DNA of 37,127 nucleotides from Dehalococcoidia bacterium. Lineage in GTDB: Bacteria > Chloroflexota > Dehalococcoidia > GIF9 > AB-539-J10. The notes beneath the pieces are model-generated. The model did not search any database. It was not told the origin of the DNA and worked only from the letters and a program-made list of their open reading frames with translations. Below are positions 26,788-35,899 of the stretch, piece after piece (the stretch's first letter is position 1; each line of letters opens with the position of its first letter). The position numbers and the translations under genes are program-made. The stretch spans positions 1-37,127 of the forward strand of contig JAUWQI010000013.1 in the NCBI GenBank assembly GCA_030611085.1. The letters are read 5' to 3'.

Positions 26788-28608
26788 CTATAAATGGTTA
26801 GTGCACATCTCTGAGAGCTTGTCTTGTATCTTTCCATAATCTCCGGCGTTGACTATTTTCTCCATCTCCAGGATATCCTCTTTGAATCTGGCGATGTCCA
26901 ATTTAGAGTTTTTAACCACCAGAATCTTTTTATGCTCGGTGGGTAACGCCTCCTCACTATCCCAAAACAGCTTTTCGTGCAGCTTCTCCCCCGGTCGAAT
27001 GTCGCTAAACTCGATAGGAATATCCTTTTCTGGCTCAAAACCAGACAGCTTTATCATGTTTCTTGCCAGCTCCAGTATGGGCACCTGTTCCCCCATATCG
27101 AGAACGAAGATTTCTCCTCCCTCACCCATAGCTCCAGCCTGGATAACCAATTGCATTGCCTCGGGAATAGTCATAAAATAGCGAGTCATCTCAGGGTGGG
27201 TAATAGTTACTGGTCCCCCGTGGGCAATTTGCCGCCTGAAAGTAGGAACCACGCTGCCACTCGAATCAAGCACATTGCCAAATCTTACTATCATGAACTT
27301 AGTTGAGCCATCCTGAGCCAGAGCCTGCACCAACCTTTCTGTCAGTGCTTTAGAGGTGCCCATCACGCTGGTAGGCTCAACCGCCTTATCAGTAGAAATA
27401 AAAACAAAGCTCTCCGCCCCAGATTGAATAGCAGCCTCAGCCACCGTCTTGGTCCCAAGTAGATTGTTCTGAACCGCCTCAATCAGGTTTGTTTCCATTA
27501 AGGGCACATGCTTATAGGCAGCGGCATGGAAAACAACGGAAGGTTTATACTGGTCAAAAATAGCTTTTGTTCTCGGCTGGTTAGTGATATCGGCAACAAC
27601 TGGTATCGCTGCGCTAAAGTGGTGCTCGGTTAAAAACTCCTGCTCGATTTCAAACAGGCTGCCCTCACTCTGGTCAATCATAATGAGAGATGACGGCTGT
27701 AGTCGGCTTATCTGACGGCAAAGCTCGGAGCCGATGGAGCCGCCAGCTCCGGTCACCAGCACCGGCTTGCCCGAAATATAGCCAGCAATCTTTTTTAGGT
27801 CTACCTCCACAGGCTCTCGTCCCAGGATGTCTTCTACTCCGACCTCCCGAATTTGCGCAACGCCGACCGTGCCATTAATTATCTGGTAAATTCCAGGTAA
27901 GGTCTTGCACTTCACCCCTGCCTCCTGACACTGGAAGAAAACATCCCGAATCACTTCCCTGGAGATGGTAGGCATGCTGATAATCACCTCTTCAATTTGA
28001 TACTTATTGATTAATTCCCGGAGATGCTTCCGTGTCCCCAGCACTCTCACACCATGGATACGCAGTCCCTGCTTTCCTGGGTCATCGTCTATTAACCCCA
28101 CTGGTTGGTAGGCAAGCTCAGGACGCATAAGCATTTCACGGAGGATAGTCTCACCCGTATCACCAGCGCCAACAATCAGGATAGGCTTTGTTGTTGGGCT
28201 CAGAAGGTTTTTAGGTCGTAGCTCCCGTATACCTCGCTGTACAAACCTGGCGCCAGTGATTAAGGCTACAGTCAAAAACCCGTCCAATGCTACTACGGAG
28301 CGGGGAAAGGGAGCACGGTAAATAAAGAAGATAATAACTACTACCGCTAGTGTGCCCAGAACGCTGGCCCAAATTATAATGGAGAAGTCCCTCACGCCGG
28401 CATAACGCCACATTCTACGGTAGAGACCGGAGAAGTAGAATATGATGATTTTAGCTCCCAGAACCGGCACGATGAAGGTCTTAATAAGCACCAATTGCTC
28501 AGGGGGAATACTAAAATCAAATCTTAAGAAGAAAGCCAGAGCGAAGGCGGCGGCCAACAGAGCGATATCGCCGAGAATTTCTGGGATATTACGGCGGTTT
28601 ATTCTCAT
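26788..28608 (-). CDS. CapD/FlaA1-like nucleoside-diphosphate-sugar epimerase/4,6-dehydratase
   Basis: N-terminal TM region, CoA-binding-like ILIVGAGDTGE, SDR VLVTGAGGSIGSELCRQI, HAAAYKHVPLME. Confidence 0.94.
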   Translation of the reverse strand: MRINRRNIPEILGDIALLAAAFALAFFLRFDFSIPPEQLVLIKTFIVPVLGAKIIIFYFSGLYRRMWRYAGVRDFSIIIWASVLGTLAVVVIIFFIYRAPFPRSVVALDGFLTVALITGARFVQRGIRELRPKNLLSPTTKPILIVGAGDTGETILREMLMRPELAYQPVGLIDDDPGKQGLRIHGVRVLGTRKHLRELINKYQIEEVIISMPTISREVIRDVFFQCQEAGVKCKTLPGIYQIINGTVGVAQIREVGVEDILGREPVEVDLKKIAGYISGKPVLVTGAGGSIGSELCRQISRLQPSSLIMIDQSEGSLFEIEQEFLTEHHFSAAIPVVADITNQPRTKAIFDQYKPSVVFHAAAYKHVPLMETNLIEAVQNNLLGTKTVAEAAIQSGAESFVFISTDKAVEPTSVMGTSKALTERLVQALAQDGSTKFMIVRFGNVLDSSGSVVPTFRRQIAHGGPVTITHPEMTRYFMTIPEAMQLVIQAGAMGEGGEIFVLDMGEQVPILELARNMIKLSGFEPEKDIPIEFSDIRPGEKLHEKLFWDSEEALPTEHKKILVVKNSKLDIARFKEDILEMEKIVNAGDYGKIQDKLSEMCTNHL

Positions 28609-28679
28609 CGGCTGCTAGCTCCTCAGGCTACCTTCAAAAATTGAAATTTTGGGTAGCATTGCCACATTTCCTTTAGTTC

Positions 28680-29078
28680 CTATATGCGCACCTCTCTTAG
28701 CTTCATAGTCTCTGCCATGAAGGAGAAATGCTTATCTCGGTGGAGTAAAGGACAGGCGTAATGAGTGGCTAGCACAGCTATTAAAATATCAGCCAGGGGA
28801 ACGATAATTCCTGCCTTTCTCAATTTGAATCCCATCTTATAGCTTTCTTCCCAAGCAGCCTCATCTAGTTGGAGCAGGGGAAGAGCCTTGAAATCATCGT
28901 ATAATTGGTTATACTCGTTTTGTGACCTTGCCCCCCGTAAAGTTTCCAAGATTACAATTTCGGTGGTGGCAACTTTATCCTGTAGGATAAGCGATTTTAC
29001 TCTATCCTCTACAGCCTTCTCTCCCTTGAAATAGAGCACCCATACGGTGGTATCTATCAAAAACCTTTCAAAATTCAT
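28680..29078 (-). CDS. VapC-like PIN-domain toxin
   Basis: FLIDTTVWVLYFKGEKAVEDRVKSLI...IVILETLRGARSQNEY...PLADILIAVLATHYACPLLHRDKHF. Confidence 0.88.
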   Translation of the reverse strand: MNFERFLIDTTVWVLYFKGEKAVEDRVKSLILQDKVATTEIVILETLRGARSQNEYNQLYDDFKALPLLQLDEAAWEESYKMGFKLRKAGIIVPLADILIAVLATHYACPLLHRDKHFSFMAETMKLREVRI

Positions 29079-29316
29079 CTTCTCTCATTTTCTCTACATC
29101 ATCTTGGCTGATGTCCACTGCCGCACTTCCGAAAAGACTTGCCAGATGCTCTCTCCGTTTCTTTCTTATCAACTCTCTGAGGGATAGATTAACTAGCTCC
29201 TTCTTGGTTTTTGTCTGAGTCAAACTTCCTGCTTCTTTCAAAAGTGTTTCATCTATGTCTATTGTAGAACGCATAATGCACCTCTCTGTAGCACATAATA
29301 AGGAAATATTTGGCAT
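29068..29316 (-). CDS. VapB-like antitoxin
   Basis: MRSTIDIDETLLKEAGSLTQTKTKKELVNLSLRELIRKKRREHLASLFG; overlaps vapC start. True start probably the internal MRSTID. Confidence 0.85.
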   Translation of the reverse strand: MPNISLLCATERCIMRSTIDIDETLLKEAGSLTQTKTKKELVNLSLRELIRKKRREHLASLFGSAAVDISQDDVEKMREDEF

Positions 29317-29358
29317 CTGTCAAGAGCACATAATTGGAGATTGTTTAGCAACCCTATC

Positions 29359-29377
29359 TGTCATTCTGAGCCCTACG
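29359..29377 (+). repeat. Truncated GAAGAATCT-family repeat end
   Basis: TGTCATTCTGAGCCCTACG. Confidence 0.65.
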
Positions 29378-29446
29378 AGTGTCCACTAAAGTGTCCACCA
29401 TCTATCTGAACTAGAGCATATGTCATCTGGTGAAATCAAGCTTCGT

Positions 29447-30571
29447 TTATTCTCGTAAGTTAGACACTACTTCCTTCAAAGTTTGAACCACAAAATCAAT
29501 TTCTGGCTCACCAAGATTGTTATAGAAAGGCAGGGCAATCGTCCGCTCGGAGATATGCTCGGTAACCGGGAAATCGCCGTTCTTAAAGCCAAACATCTCT
29601 ATATAAAAGGGCTGCAGGTGAATCGGGGTGAAGTAGTTGCTGCATCCTATACCTCGCCCTTTTAATTCTCGAAGAATTTCATCACGATTCTCTCTAGAAT
29701 ACCTGTCTGCCAGCACAACGACATAAACGAACCAGCTCCTTTTCACCTCTGGAGAGCTGCAGGGTATTCTCACCTCTTGCCAATCCTCCAATCTCGCATT
29801 ATACATCTGGGCTACTCGCTCTCTTTTTGCCAGAAGCTCCTCTATCCTTTCCAGTTGAGCGATACCTAAAGCACAATTTATATCACTAAGGCGGTAGTTA
29901 TATCCTAATCTTTGATGCTCAAGCCAGGCATCGCTCTCTCCTCTGCCCTGATTTCTCATACTGCGGCACAAGTCAGCTATTTCTCTGTTATTGGTAACAA
30001 TGATTCCACCTTCCCCGGTAGTCATCTGCTTATTAGGATAGAATGCAAAGGCTGCTGCCTCGCCGAAAGTCCCCGCCTTCCTCTCTTTATACTCTGCTCC
30101 CAAAGCCTCGCAGCTATCCTCTATTAAGTTCAAATGATGCTCTGTGGCAATCTGCTCCAGCTTATCCCACTCAGCGGGATAGCCAAAGATATCTACTGCC
30201 AGGATGGCTTTCGTCCTTTCAGTTATTCGTGCCTCAATACGATTGACATCAATATTCAATGTCAACGGGTCTATATCAACAAAAGTGGGTTTTGCTCTTT
30301 CAAATAAAATGCAGTTAGCCGAGGAAATGAAGCTGAAAGGGGTAGTGATAACCTCATCACCCTCTTTTATCCCCAAAGCTCTCATTATAAGATGCAGCGC
30401 GCTGGTGCCGCTATTTACAGCAACGGCGTATTTCGTCCCCACGAATGTAGCCATTCTGGTCTCGAATTCGACCAACTTCGGCCCCAGGCTCAAATTGGGC
30501 GTTTTCAGCACCTGGGTGACATAATTTATCTCCAGCTCAGTGATATCAGGACTCGATAATGGAATTTGCAT
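29447..30571 (-). CDS. DegT/DnrJ/EryC1 PLP-dependent sugar aminotransferase
   Basis: MQIPLSSPDITELEINYVTQVLKTPNLSLGPKLVEFE...IEDSCEALGAEYKERKAGTFGEAAAFAFYPNKQMTTGEGG. Confidence 0.95.
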   Translation of the reverse strand: MQIPLSSPDITELEINYVTQVLKTPNLSLGPKLVEFETRMATFVGTKYAVAVNSGTSALHLIMRALGIKEGDEVITTPFSFISSANCILFERAKPTFVDIDPLTLNIDVNRIEARITERTKAILAVDIFGYPAEWDKLEQIATEHHLNLIEDSCEALGAEYKERKAGTFGEAAAFAFYPNKQMTTGEGGIIVTNNREIADLCRSMRNQGRGESDAWLEHQRLGYNYRLSDINCALGIAQLERIEELLAKRERVAQMYNARLEDWQEVRIPCSSPEVKRSWFVYVVVLADRYSRENRDEILRELKGRGIGCSNYFTPIHLQPFYIEMFGFKNGDFPVTEHISERTIALPFYNNLGEPEIDFVVQTLKEVVSNLRE

Positions 30572-30602
30572 AAAAGCTTCCTTACTCTTTCAGTAACCTT
30601 AG

Positions 30603-30890
30603 TTAGGAAAGACGCCTACTTACCTCTCCATAGGCATTCTCTCTGGTACCAACAAATACCACTAACACTGTTTCCCCTTTCTCAATGCTATAAAGAATCC
30701 GATATTGCGGCCGATGTCCAAAGTGATAGGATGAAAGCCCCTTTAACTTGCCATGCAAGGGCTCACCCGCAGTTTGTGGGACAACAGCGATTTTCGGCAG
30801 ATGTTGATGAAACACGGACTGTCTTACCTGAGGGGGTAATTTTTTCAGGTCCCGCTGAGCTGCCGGCGAAAGCGTAATCTGACAGCTCAC
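30603..30890 (-). CDS. RelE/ParE-like toxin
   Basis: ITLSPAAQRDLKKLPPQVRQSVFHQHLPKI...GEPLHGKLKGLSSYHFGHRPQYRILYSIEKGETVLVVFVGTRENAYGEV. Confidence 0.88.
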   Translation of the reverse strand: MSCQITLSPAAQRDLKKLPPQVRQSVFHQHLPKIAVVPQTAGEPLHGKLKGLSSYHFGHRPQYRILYSIEKGETVLVVFVGTRENAYGEVSRRLS

Positions 30891-31123
30891 AGTAGGCCTT
30901 GTGCCTCAAATTCCGCTCGTAACTCCTTTAATGTTTTTACATTACCACATTTGAGAGCTTCTTGAGCTTGGCTATACCTATTTCCAAGCATGGCAATGAT
31001 GCTAGAATCGTTTAGGCACTGCTCCCACGCGTTTTTCTCATATTCAGCCTCGAAGCGCTCTCGCTCTTCTGGTGATAGCTCGGCAACAGCACTTAAAATC
31101 TCTTTAACAGAAAGTCCGGGCAT
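30887..31123 (-). CDS. Putative antitoxin partner of the RelE-like toxin
   Basis: Small ORF overlapping the toxin start by 4 nt; MPGLSVKEILSAVAELSPEERERFEAEYEKNAW. Confidence 0.65.
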   Translation of the reverse strand: MPGLSVKEILSAVAELSPEERERFEAEYEKNAWEQCLNDSSIIAMLGNRYSQAQEALKCGNVKTLKELRAEFEAQGLL

Positions 31124-31196
31124 AACTCACCTCCTCAAGCTATTTAATATCATTCTATATCTTATGTTTGCAATATGCCATCTAGCGAAACCCACA

Positions 31197-31805
31197 TCAT
31201 ATTTTCTTCCCTCTGTGCTCCCACTTACCTCTAAAAGTAACCCAAAAGGATAAAAAGATAAGTTTGAGGTCAAGACAGAAGTTCATCCTCTTTACATAGA
31301 GGTTATCATAGCGAAATTTGTTCCTGCGGTCTATATCCTTGGGGGCATAAACCTGAGCTATACCAGTAAGCCCTGGTTTAACCTGGCTCCTGACCCGGTA
31401 GCCGGGGACCTGGGTGATATTCTCGTATCGTATTTTTTCCTCATCCTCAATGCTGAAAGGCAAGGCTCTTGGCCCCACAAAGCTCATATCCCCTTTGAGG
31501 ATATTTATCAATGTTGGCAGCTCATCCATTGCTGTCGCCCGAAGCACCCTCCCCACCTTAGTAACCCGGGGGTCATTTTCAACGAATATCACCAGGTTCC
31601 TATCCTCACCTTTATACTGCATGGTTCGGAACTTTATAGTTTGAAATGGTTTTCCTTTCCTGCCATACCTTTCTTGAAAGAACAAAACAGATCTGCGGTC
31701 TTCCAGATAAATGGCTAGAGAAAAGATAAGCCACAAGGGTGAGGATAGAACCAGTCCCAGAAGTGCCAGGGTGAAATCAAATGCTCTCTTGAGAAAATTC
31801 TTCAT
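31197..31805 (-). CDS. Undecaprenyl-phosphate sugar transferase (WcaJ/bacterial sugar transferase family)
   Basis: KRAFDFTLALLGLVLSSPLWL...FFQERYGRKGKPFQTIKFRTM...LRATAMDELPTLINILKGDMSFVGPRALP. Confidence 0.95.
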   Translation of the reverse strand: MKNFLKRAFDFTLALLGLVLSSPLWLIFSLAIYLEDRRSVLFFQERYGRKGKPFQTIKFRTMQYKGEDRNLVIFVENDPRVTKVGRVLRATAMDELPTLINILKGDMSFVGPRALPFSIEDEEKIRYENITQVPGYRVRSQVKPGLTGIAQVYAPKDIDRRNKFRYDNLYVKRMNFCLDLKLIFLSFWVTFRGKWEHRGKKI

Positions 31806-31816
31806 CTGGCTTAGAG

Positions 31817-32359
31817 CTAAATATCAGGCACCACCACCTTGGGTCGCTCACCCACTTTTTTGCAAGGACTGCCTGCATTTATGCTCCATGGTTGGACATC
31901 TTCAAGCACCAGGCTATTGCTGCCGATGATTGCTCCCTCTCCTATCGTGACATTGGGATGAATAACCACATTGGTGCCGATAAAAGCATCCTTCTCTATT
32001 ACTACTCTGCCAACAATCACATTTCTTTGCTCCTGAGGCAAAGCAGTGGACATCCTCTTCCCGCCGTAATAGGTGTCAGTTCCAGTAAGAATTCTTGAGC
32101 CGCAAGCAATGTCAGCGTAATCACCTACCACCAGCTCTCCTCCACCGATTATGCTGACAAATGAGGCAATGTGGACATATCTGCCGATTTTGATACCTTT
32201 ACCGCCATAGATAAAGGTAAAATCATCAATCATAGAATAATCGCCTATTTCTATTACTTCCGGCTTGATAATCTTCGCCAGAGGATATATCTTCACCTCC
32301 TGTCCGCATCTCTTTAACCTTCCCTTTACCTTCTCCCCCATTTCAATCCAACTTGGCAT
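31817..32359 (-). CDS. Hexapeptide-repeat acyltransferase (WbbJ-like)
   Basis: Hexapeptide repeats: IGDYSMIDDFTFIYGGKGIKIGRYVHIASFVSIIGGGELVVGDYADIACGSRI...IGTNVVIHPNVTIGEGAIIGSNSLV. Confidence 0.9.
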   Translation of the reverse strand: MPSWIEMGEKVKGRLKRCGQEVKIYPLAKIIKPEVIEIGDYSMIDDFTFIYGGKGIKIGRYVHIASFVSIIGGGELVVGDYADIACGSRILTGTDTYYGGKRMSTALPQEQRNVIVGRVVIEKDAFIGTNVVIHPNVTIGEGAIIGSNSLVLEDVQPWSINAGSPCKKVGERPKVVVPDI

Positions 32360-32362
32360 TGC

Positions 32363-32487
32363 CTATAACCTCCAACAATCTATTGGCTAAAACCGGCACT
32401 GAATGGTATTTCATAACATACTCATAGCCTCTCATTCCCATCTCCTGGCGCTCCTCGTCGCTTAAATCACATAGCTCCATGATAGCC
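32363..32487 (-). pseudogene. 3'-end remnant (125 bp) of a glycosyltransferase gene, direct repeat of 33869-33993
   Basis: Minus-strand translation AIMELCDLSDEERQEMGMRGYEYVMKYHSVPVLANRLLEVIGNAKLD* versus AIMELCNLSDRERQEMGMRGYEYVMKYHSVPVLADSLLEAIENTKPS in the intact gene. Confidence 0.9.
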
Positions 32488-32534
32488 TATATATTCTACC
32501 CTTAAATTTGTGAAACCGTTTAGCAATGCCTACC

Positions 32535-32749
32535 TGTCATTTTGAGCCCTTCGCCTTGTGTCATTCTTAGGAAGCACTTCGGCTCTGCACAGTGTAAACT
32601 CCGCGACCGAAGAATCTCCTCTTCAGTTCCTTCAGAGCTTCGGCCCACCAGGATAAACCATGTAGTGAGCGAAACGAATCTATCCGCGAAGAATCTAGGC
32701 CCTTCGCTAGCCTCTTCGCTTTGCTCAGAGCTTCGGCTCAGGGCGACGA
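32535..32749 (+). repeat. Composite/degenerate GAAGAATCT-family repeat
   Basis: TGTCATTTTGAGCCCTTCGCC...CGACCGAAGAATCTCCTC...CCGCGAAGAATCTAGGCCCTTCGCTAGCC...GCTCAGGGCGACGA. Confidence 0.85.
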
Positions 32750-32835
32750 GATAAACAATCTCAATTTGTCGCCTTTGCTATCCCCTGCTGTTTTTAGAGA
32801 ACCGCATAAGTTTCTGAAACCTTTTCCTACATTCA

Positions 32836-33066
32836 TTATTTCTTTAGTAGCTCGTTAAAGCTTTCAAGGGAAATATAAGCATCACGGATTAAAGACCTTA
32901 GTAGCCCTCGGTCTAAAGCCCTATGTTCCGGAACGGATAAAGTGGTTATCATACCCTCTTTCTTCATGATGATATGTCTGCTTTTAGCCCTTCTTACAAC
33001 TTTCCAGCCATCTTTCTCAAAGGCTCTAATAGCCTCCTTACCTGAAATTACCGGCAACTTCGCCAT
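32836..33066 (-). CDS. hicA: HicA-like mRNA interferase toxin
   Basis: MAKLPVISGKEAIRAFEKDGWKVVRRAKSRHIIMKKEGMITTLSVPEHRALDRGLLRSLIRDAYIS. Confidence 0.9.
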   Translation of the reverse strand: MAKLPVISGKEAIRAFEKDGWKVVRRAKSRHIIMKKEGMITTLSVPEHRALDRGLLRSLIRDAYISLESFNELLKK

Positions 33067-33272
33067 TAGACGGTTATCTCAATCGAAGCCAGTTCTTTCC
33101 TCTCAGAAATCAAATCCTCATCAAGAACAGATAAACAGCCCTTAATAGCATCTTTAATATTCTCAATTGCCTCTTCTATGGTATTTCCCTGAGAATGGCA
33201 CCCTGGGATGGCGGGACAATGGGCTATATAGCCAAAGTCCTCGCCCTTTTCAATCACTATCCTATAGACCAT
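33066..33272 (-). CDS. hicB: HicB-like antitoxin
   Basis: MVYRIVIEKGEDFGYIAHCPAIPGCHSQGNTIEEAIENIKDAIKGCL; shares one nt with hicA. Confidence 0.9.
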   Translation of the reverse strand: MVYRIVIEKGEDFGYIAHCPAIPGCHSQGNTIEEAIENIKDAIKGCLSVLDEDLISERKELASIEITV

Positions 33273-33320
33273 ATGAGCCTCCTTTCAAAGCCGACGATTT
33301 CCTTCGCTGGTTCGGCCTAC

Positions 33321-33446
33321 CTAGCGAAATCTTATACCATCCTTATAAAGGGTGACCAGCTTTCCCTGGAATACTTCTAAATCATGGCTATGAAAGCAAT
33401 TTTCTACCAGCCCGTAGCTAACATTTTCGTCTATGACGAGCTTCAT
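33321..33446 (-). CDS. Truncated DUF5615 (PIN-like) protein, 41 aa
   Basis: Not in the ORF track. MKLVIDENVSYGLVENCFHSHDLEVFQGKLVTLYKDGIRFR*: N-terminus resembles DUF5615 proteins (MKLxIDENV); ATG is immediately after the DUF433 stop codon. Confidence 0.55.
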   Translation of the reverse strand: MKLVIDENVSYGLVENCFHSHDLEVFQGKLVTLYKDGIRFR

Positions 33447-33659
33447 CTAAGGGGCTACCTTCTCAGTGGAGATGTACGCCGCATATTCGAGGCAAGCCAG
33501 GATATCCTCGTGTTTAAGTCGCGGGAAGTTCTTTAATATGGTGTCATAATCCTCGTTAGCCGCCAAATGACTGAGAACTACATGTACTGGAATGCGAGTG
33601 CCCTTGATGCAGGGCTCCCCAGCACAGATATTTGGGTTCGAAGTAATCCTCGGATTCAT
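33447..33659 (-). CDS. DUF433 family (antitoxin-like) protein
   Basis: NPRITSNPNICAGEPCIKGTRIPVHVVLSHLAANEDYDTILKNFPRLKHEDILACLEYAAYI. Confidence 0.92.
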   Translation of the reverse strand: MNPRITSNPNICAGEPCIKGTRIPVHVVLSHLAANEDYDTILKNFPRLKHEDILACLEYAAYISTEKVAP

Positions 33660-33827
33660 TTTTACGCCTCCATTTTGCCGCTAATCGCTGCTGTTATTTT
33701 AGCTTGCAAGCTTCCTTGCGCCAGAGTGTCGCTGCTTTCTGGGGAAACAACTAGAATTATACACCCCTTCATTCATTCATTGTGGTCACCTCAAGATACT
33801 TGCTAAGTCTGGTTGGGCGGGCTTCGG

Positions 33828-35084
33828 CTAACATAGCTTGGCAGGGTGTGCCGACGGCTTGGTATTTTCTATAGCCTCCAACAAGCTATCGGCCAAAACC
33901 GGCACTGAGTGGTATTTCATAACATACTCATAACCTCTCATTCCCATCTCCTGGCGCTCTCTATCGCTCAGGTTACATAGCTCCATAATAGCCTTTGCCA
34001 TTTCCTCGGCATCTTCTGGTGGCACTATTATGCCACAGTTTGCCTCGGCTACAGGATTATTTATTGAATTTGCGCCCCAGATTATCGGCCTAGCACTCGC
34101 CATGTAATCAAAGAGCTTATTAAAGCTCAGGCCATATTTATACAAATCTGATTTCCTTACACATGCCGCAGCAATGTCAATAGCTTTCAGAAGCTCAGGC
34201 ATTGCATTTTTCGGGATTGACTTGTGGAAACTTATATTACTTAATTCCTCAGCTTTCCCTACCAACCTTTCCTTTTCCGGCCCATCACCCACCAGCAGAA
34301 AATGAGCTTTATCCGCTCCCCTTTCTTCAAGTAGCTTTGCCACCTCAATTATTGTATCCAGGGCATTCGCTATGCCATGGGCGCCGGTGTAACCTACCAA
34401 AATCTTTCCACTCGATTTGAAGCTGGAGATAAGTTCATCTAGCTCCTGAGGTAACTGAGCTCCGGTATCGGAGAATAATTCAGGGCTTACGCCATTTGGT
34501 ATATAGACAATCTTATTACCGGGAATGCCCAATCCTGTTATGTATTCTGAGGCTTTAGGCAAAAGAACAATGATTTTCTTTGCCCTGTGGTAAAGGAACT
34601 TTTCCAGGGCTCTCAGCAGCCTTACCACAGAACTTTTGCTGCTGTAGCCGCCTATCTCCACGAAAGTTTGCGGCCACAGGTCACGAATCTCAAGTATGAA
34701 CCTTGCCTTCTTTAATTTAGCCAGAAACCATCCGACTAACCCGGCAAATGGGTGGGGGGATGATGCCAGAATCACATCGGGCTTTTCTTTAAGCCGAAGT
34801 CCAAAAGGAATGACACGAAAGCTGTAACTCAGCATATTTAAAACCCTTCGCCAGTCATTGCCACCATAGTAAGGAGAGGTCCGAATCCAGACGAACTCTA
34901 CCCCGTTTATATTCTCCCTGCGGTAATTTTGCTTCCCCTCAAGCCTTTCCTCTTTCCTGGTGCGATGGCTGAAGCTGGAGGCAAAGATAGTAACCTGGTG
35001 TCCCCGCTTTGTAAGTTCCCTGGCAAAGTCAAAATGCCTCGTGCTGCCTGGCGTATCAGGAGGAGTAGCATAATGGTTAAGCAT
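33828..35084 (-). CDS. Glycosyltransferase family 4 (WcaI/WbuB-like)
   Basis: PPDTPGSTRHFDFARELTKRGHQVTIFAS...RDLWPQTFVEIG...VYIPNGVSPELF...KLFDYMASARPIIWGA. Confidence 0.93.
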   Translation of the reverse strand: MLNHYATPPDTPGSTRHFDFARELTKRGHQVTIFASSFSHRTRKEERLEGKQNYRRENINGVEFVWIRTSPYYGGNDWRRVLNMLSYSFRVIPFGLRLKEKPDVILASSPHPFAGLVGWFLAKLKKARFILEIRDLWPQTFVEIGGYSSKSSVVRLLRALEKFLYHRAKKIIVLLPKASEYITGLGIPGNKIVYIPNGVSPELFSDTGAQLPQELDELISSFKSSGKILVGYTGAHGIANALDTIIEVAKLLEERGADKAHFLLVGDGPEKERLVGKAEELSNISFHKSIPKNAMPELLKAIDIAAACVRKSDLYKYGLSFNKLFDYMASARPIIWGANSINNPVAEANCGIIVPPEDAEEMAKAIMELCNLSDRERQEMGMRGYEYVMKYHSVPVLADSLLEAIENTKPSAHPAKLC

Positions 35085-35092
35085 CCAGATGT

Positions 35093-35488
35093 TTATTGCA
35101 ACACCCTCTCAACTTGTGCAAAAATTCTCCTGGCAATTTCCAACGCCTTTTGGGCATCTTCTTTCGTCGGTTCACCATGAGGCAGAAGACCGATATCTGG
35201 GAGATAGCGAGATTCGACATAAACCTCGCTAAGGAAGTCTAAGTCACTTATGTTAACCTTGAGGAGGAAGTTTAGTTGGCTTAATTTCTGATAGAGGAAG
35301 CCTAAATCATGAGTTCTTGGTGGAGCTGTTCCCTGTTGAAATAAAAGTCCTTTAAATACCTTTTCTACAAATTGTTGGGTATGAAAGCACACTAGGCGAT
35401 AAACGCCTTCATTCATTAAGGCTGCTATTGCCTTAAAGTCATCCAGCGCATAATCAAACCAGGGATTTTTCCCTTTCATATAAAACAC
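35093..35488 (-). CDS. HEPN-domain protein (toxin-like)
   Basis: WFDYALDDFKAIAALMNEGVYRLVCFHTQQFVEKVFKGLLFQQGTAPPRTHDLGFLYQKL...VESRYLPDIG; overlaps MNT gene. Confidence 0.85.
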   Translation of the reverse strand: MFYMKGKNPWFDYALDDFKAIAALMNEGVYRLVCFHTQQFVEKVFKGLLFQQGTAPPRTHDLGFLYQKLSQLNFLLKVNISDLDFLSEVYVESRYLPDIGLLPHGEPTKEDAQKALEIARRIFAQVERVLQ

Positions 35489-35816
35489 TCCCCTTCTCTA
35501 GTATATCCTTGATAAATAGGGAGCCCTCTTGGGATAAAAACTTCACTTCATTTGGGGTAAGAATAATAACATCTATAGGGACATTTCGCTTTATTCCTCT
35601 TAGTGCTTGGGCCCTTCGATAAAGTCTCTTTGTCTTAGTTTCCTTAATGATAAGAAGGTCTATATCGCTCCATTCATGCATTCTACCGGTTGCCAGGGAG
35701 CCAAAGAGGATTATTTTCTCCGGCTGATATTTCTCTACAACTATGGCTATAATCCGGCGTAGTTCCTCTTCTAAAACTTCCTTCCGCTGTGTAGTAGTCT
35801 GCGTATTCAGTCCCAT
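35454..35816 (-). CDS. MNT minimal nucleotidyltransferase (antitoxin-like)
   Basis: PEKIILFGSLATGRMHEWSDIDLLIIKETKTK: GSx10DxD nucleotidyltransferase motif. Confidence 0.9.
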   Translation of the reverse strand: MGLNTQTTTQRKEVLEEELRRIIAIVVEKYQPEKIILFGSLATGRMHEWSDIDLLIIKETKTKRLYRRAQALRGIKRNVPIDVIILTPNEVKFLSQEGSLFIKDILEKGSVLYEREKSLV

Positions 35817-35899
35817 TGACTCCTTGTCGATGTGCTTTCAGGTGCTCCAATTGCTATTGTATGGGCTTTTCATGCTATTCTCAAGGTAAGCAAAGCCCC

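Noticed and set aside
32542-32754. ORF MSPSPCVILRKHFGSAQCKLRDRRISSSVPSELRPT...
   Set aside because: Translated composite repeat with no independent protein-like content.
33756-33761. TATAAT-like -10 upstream of the DUF433 gene (minus strand)
   Set aside because: No convincing -35 at proper spacing; too weak to report as a promoter.
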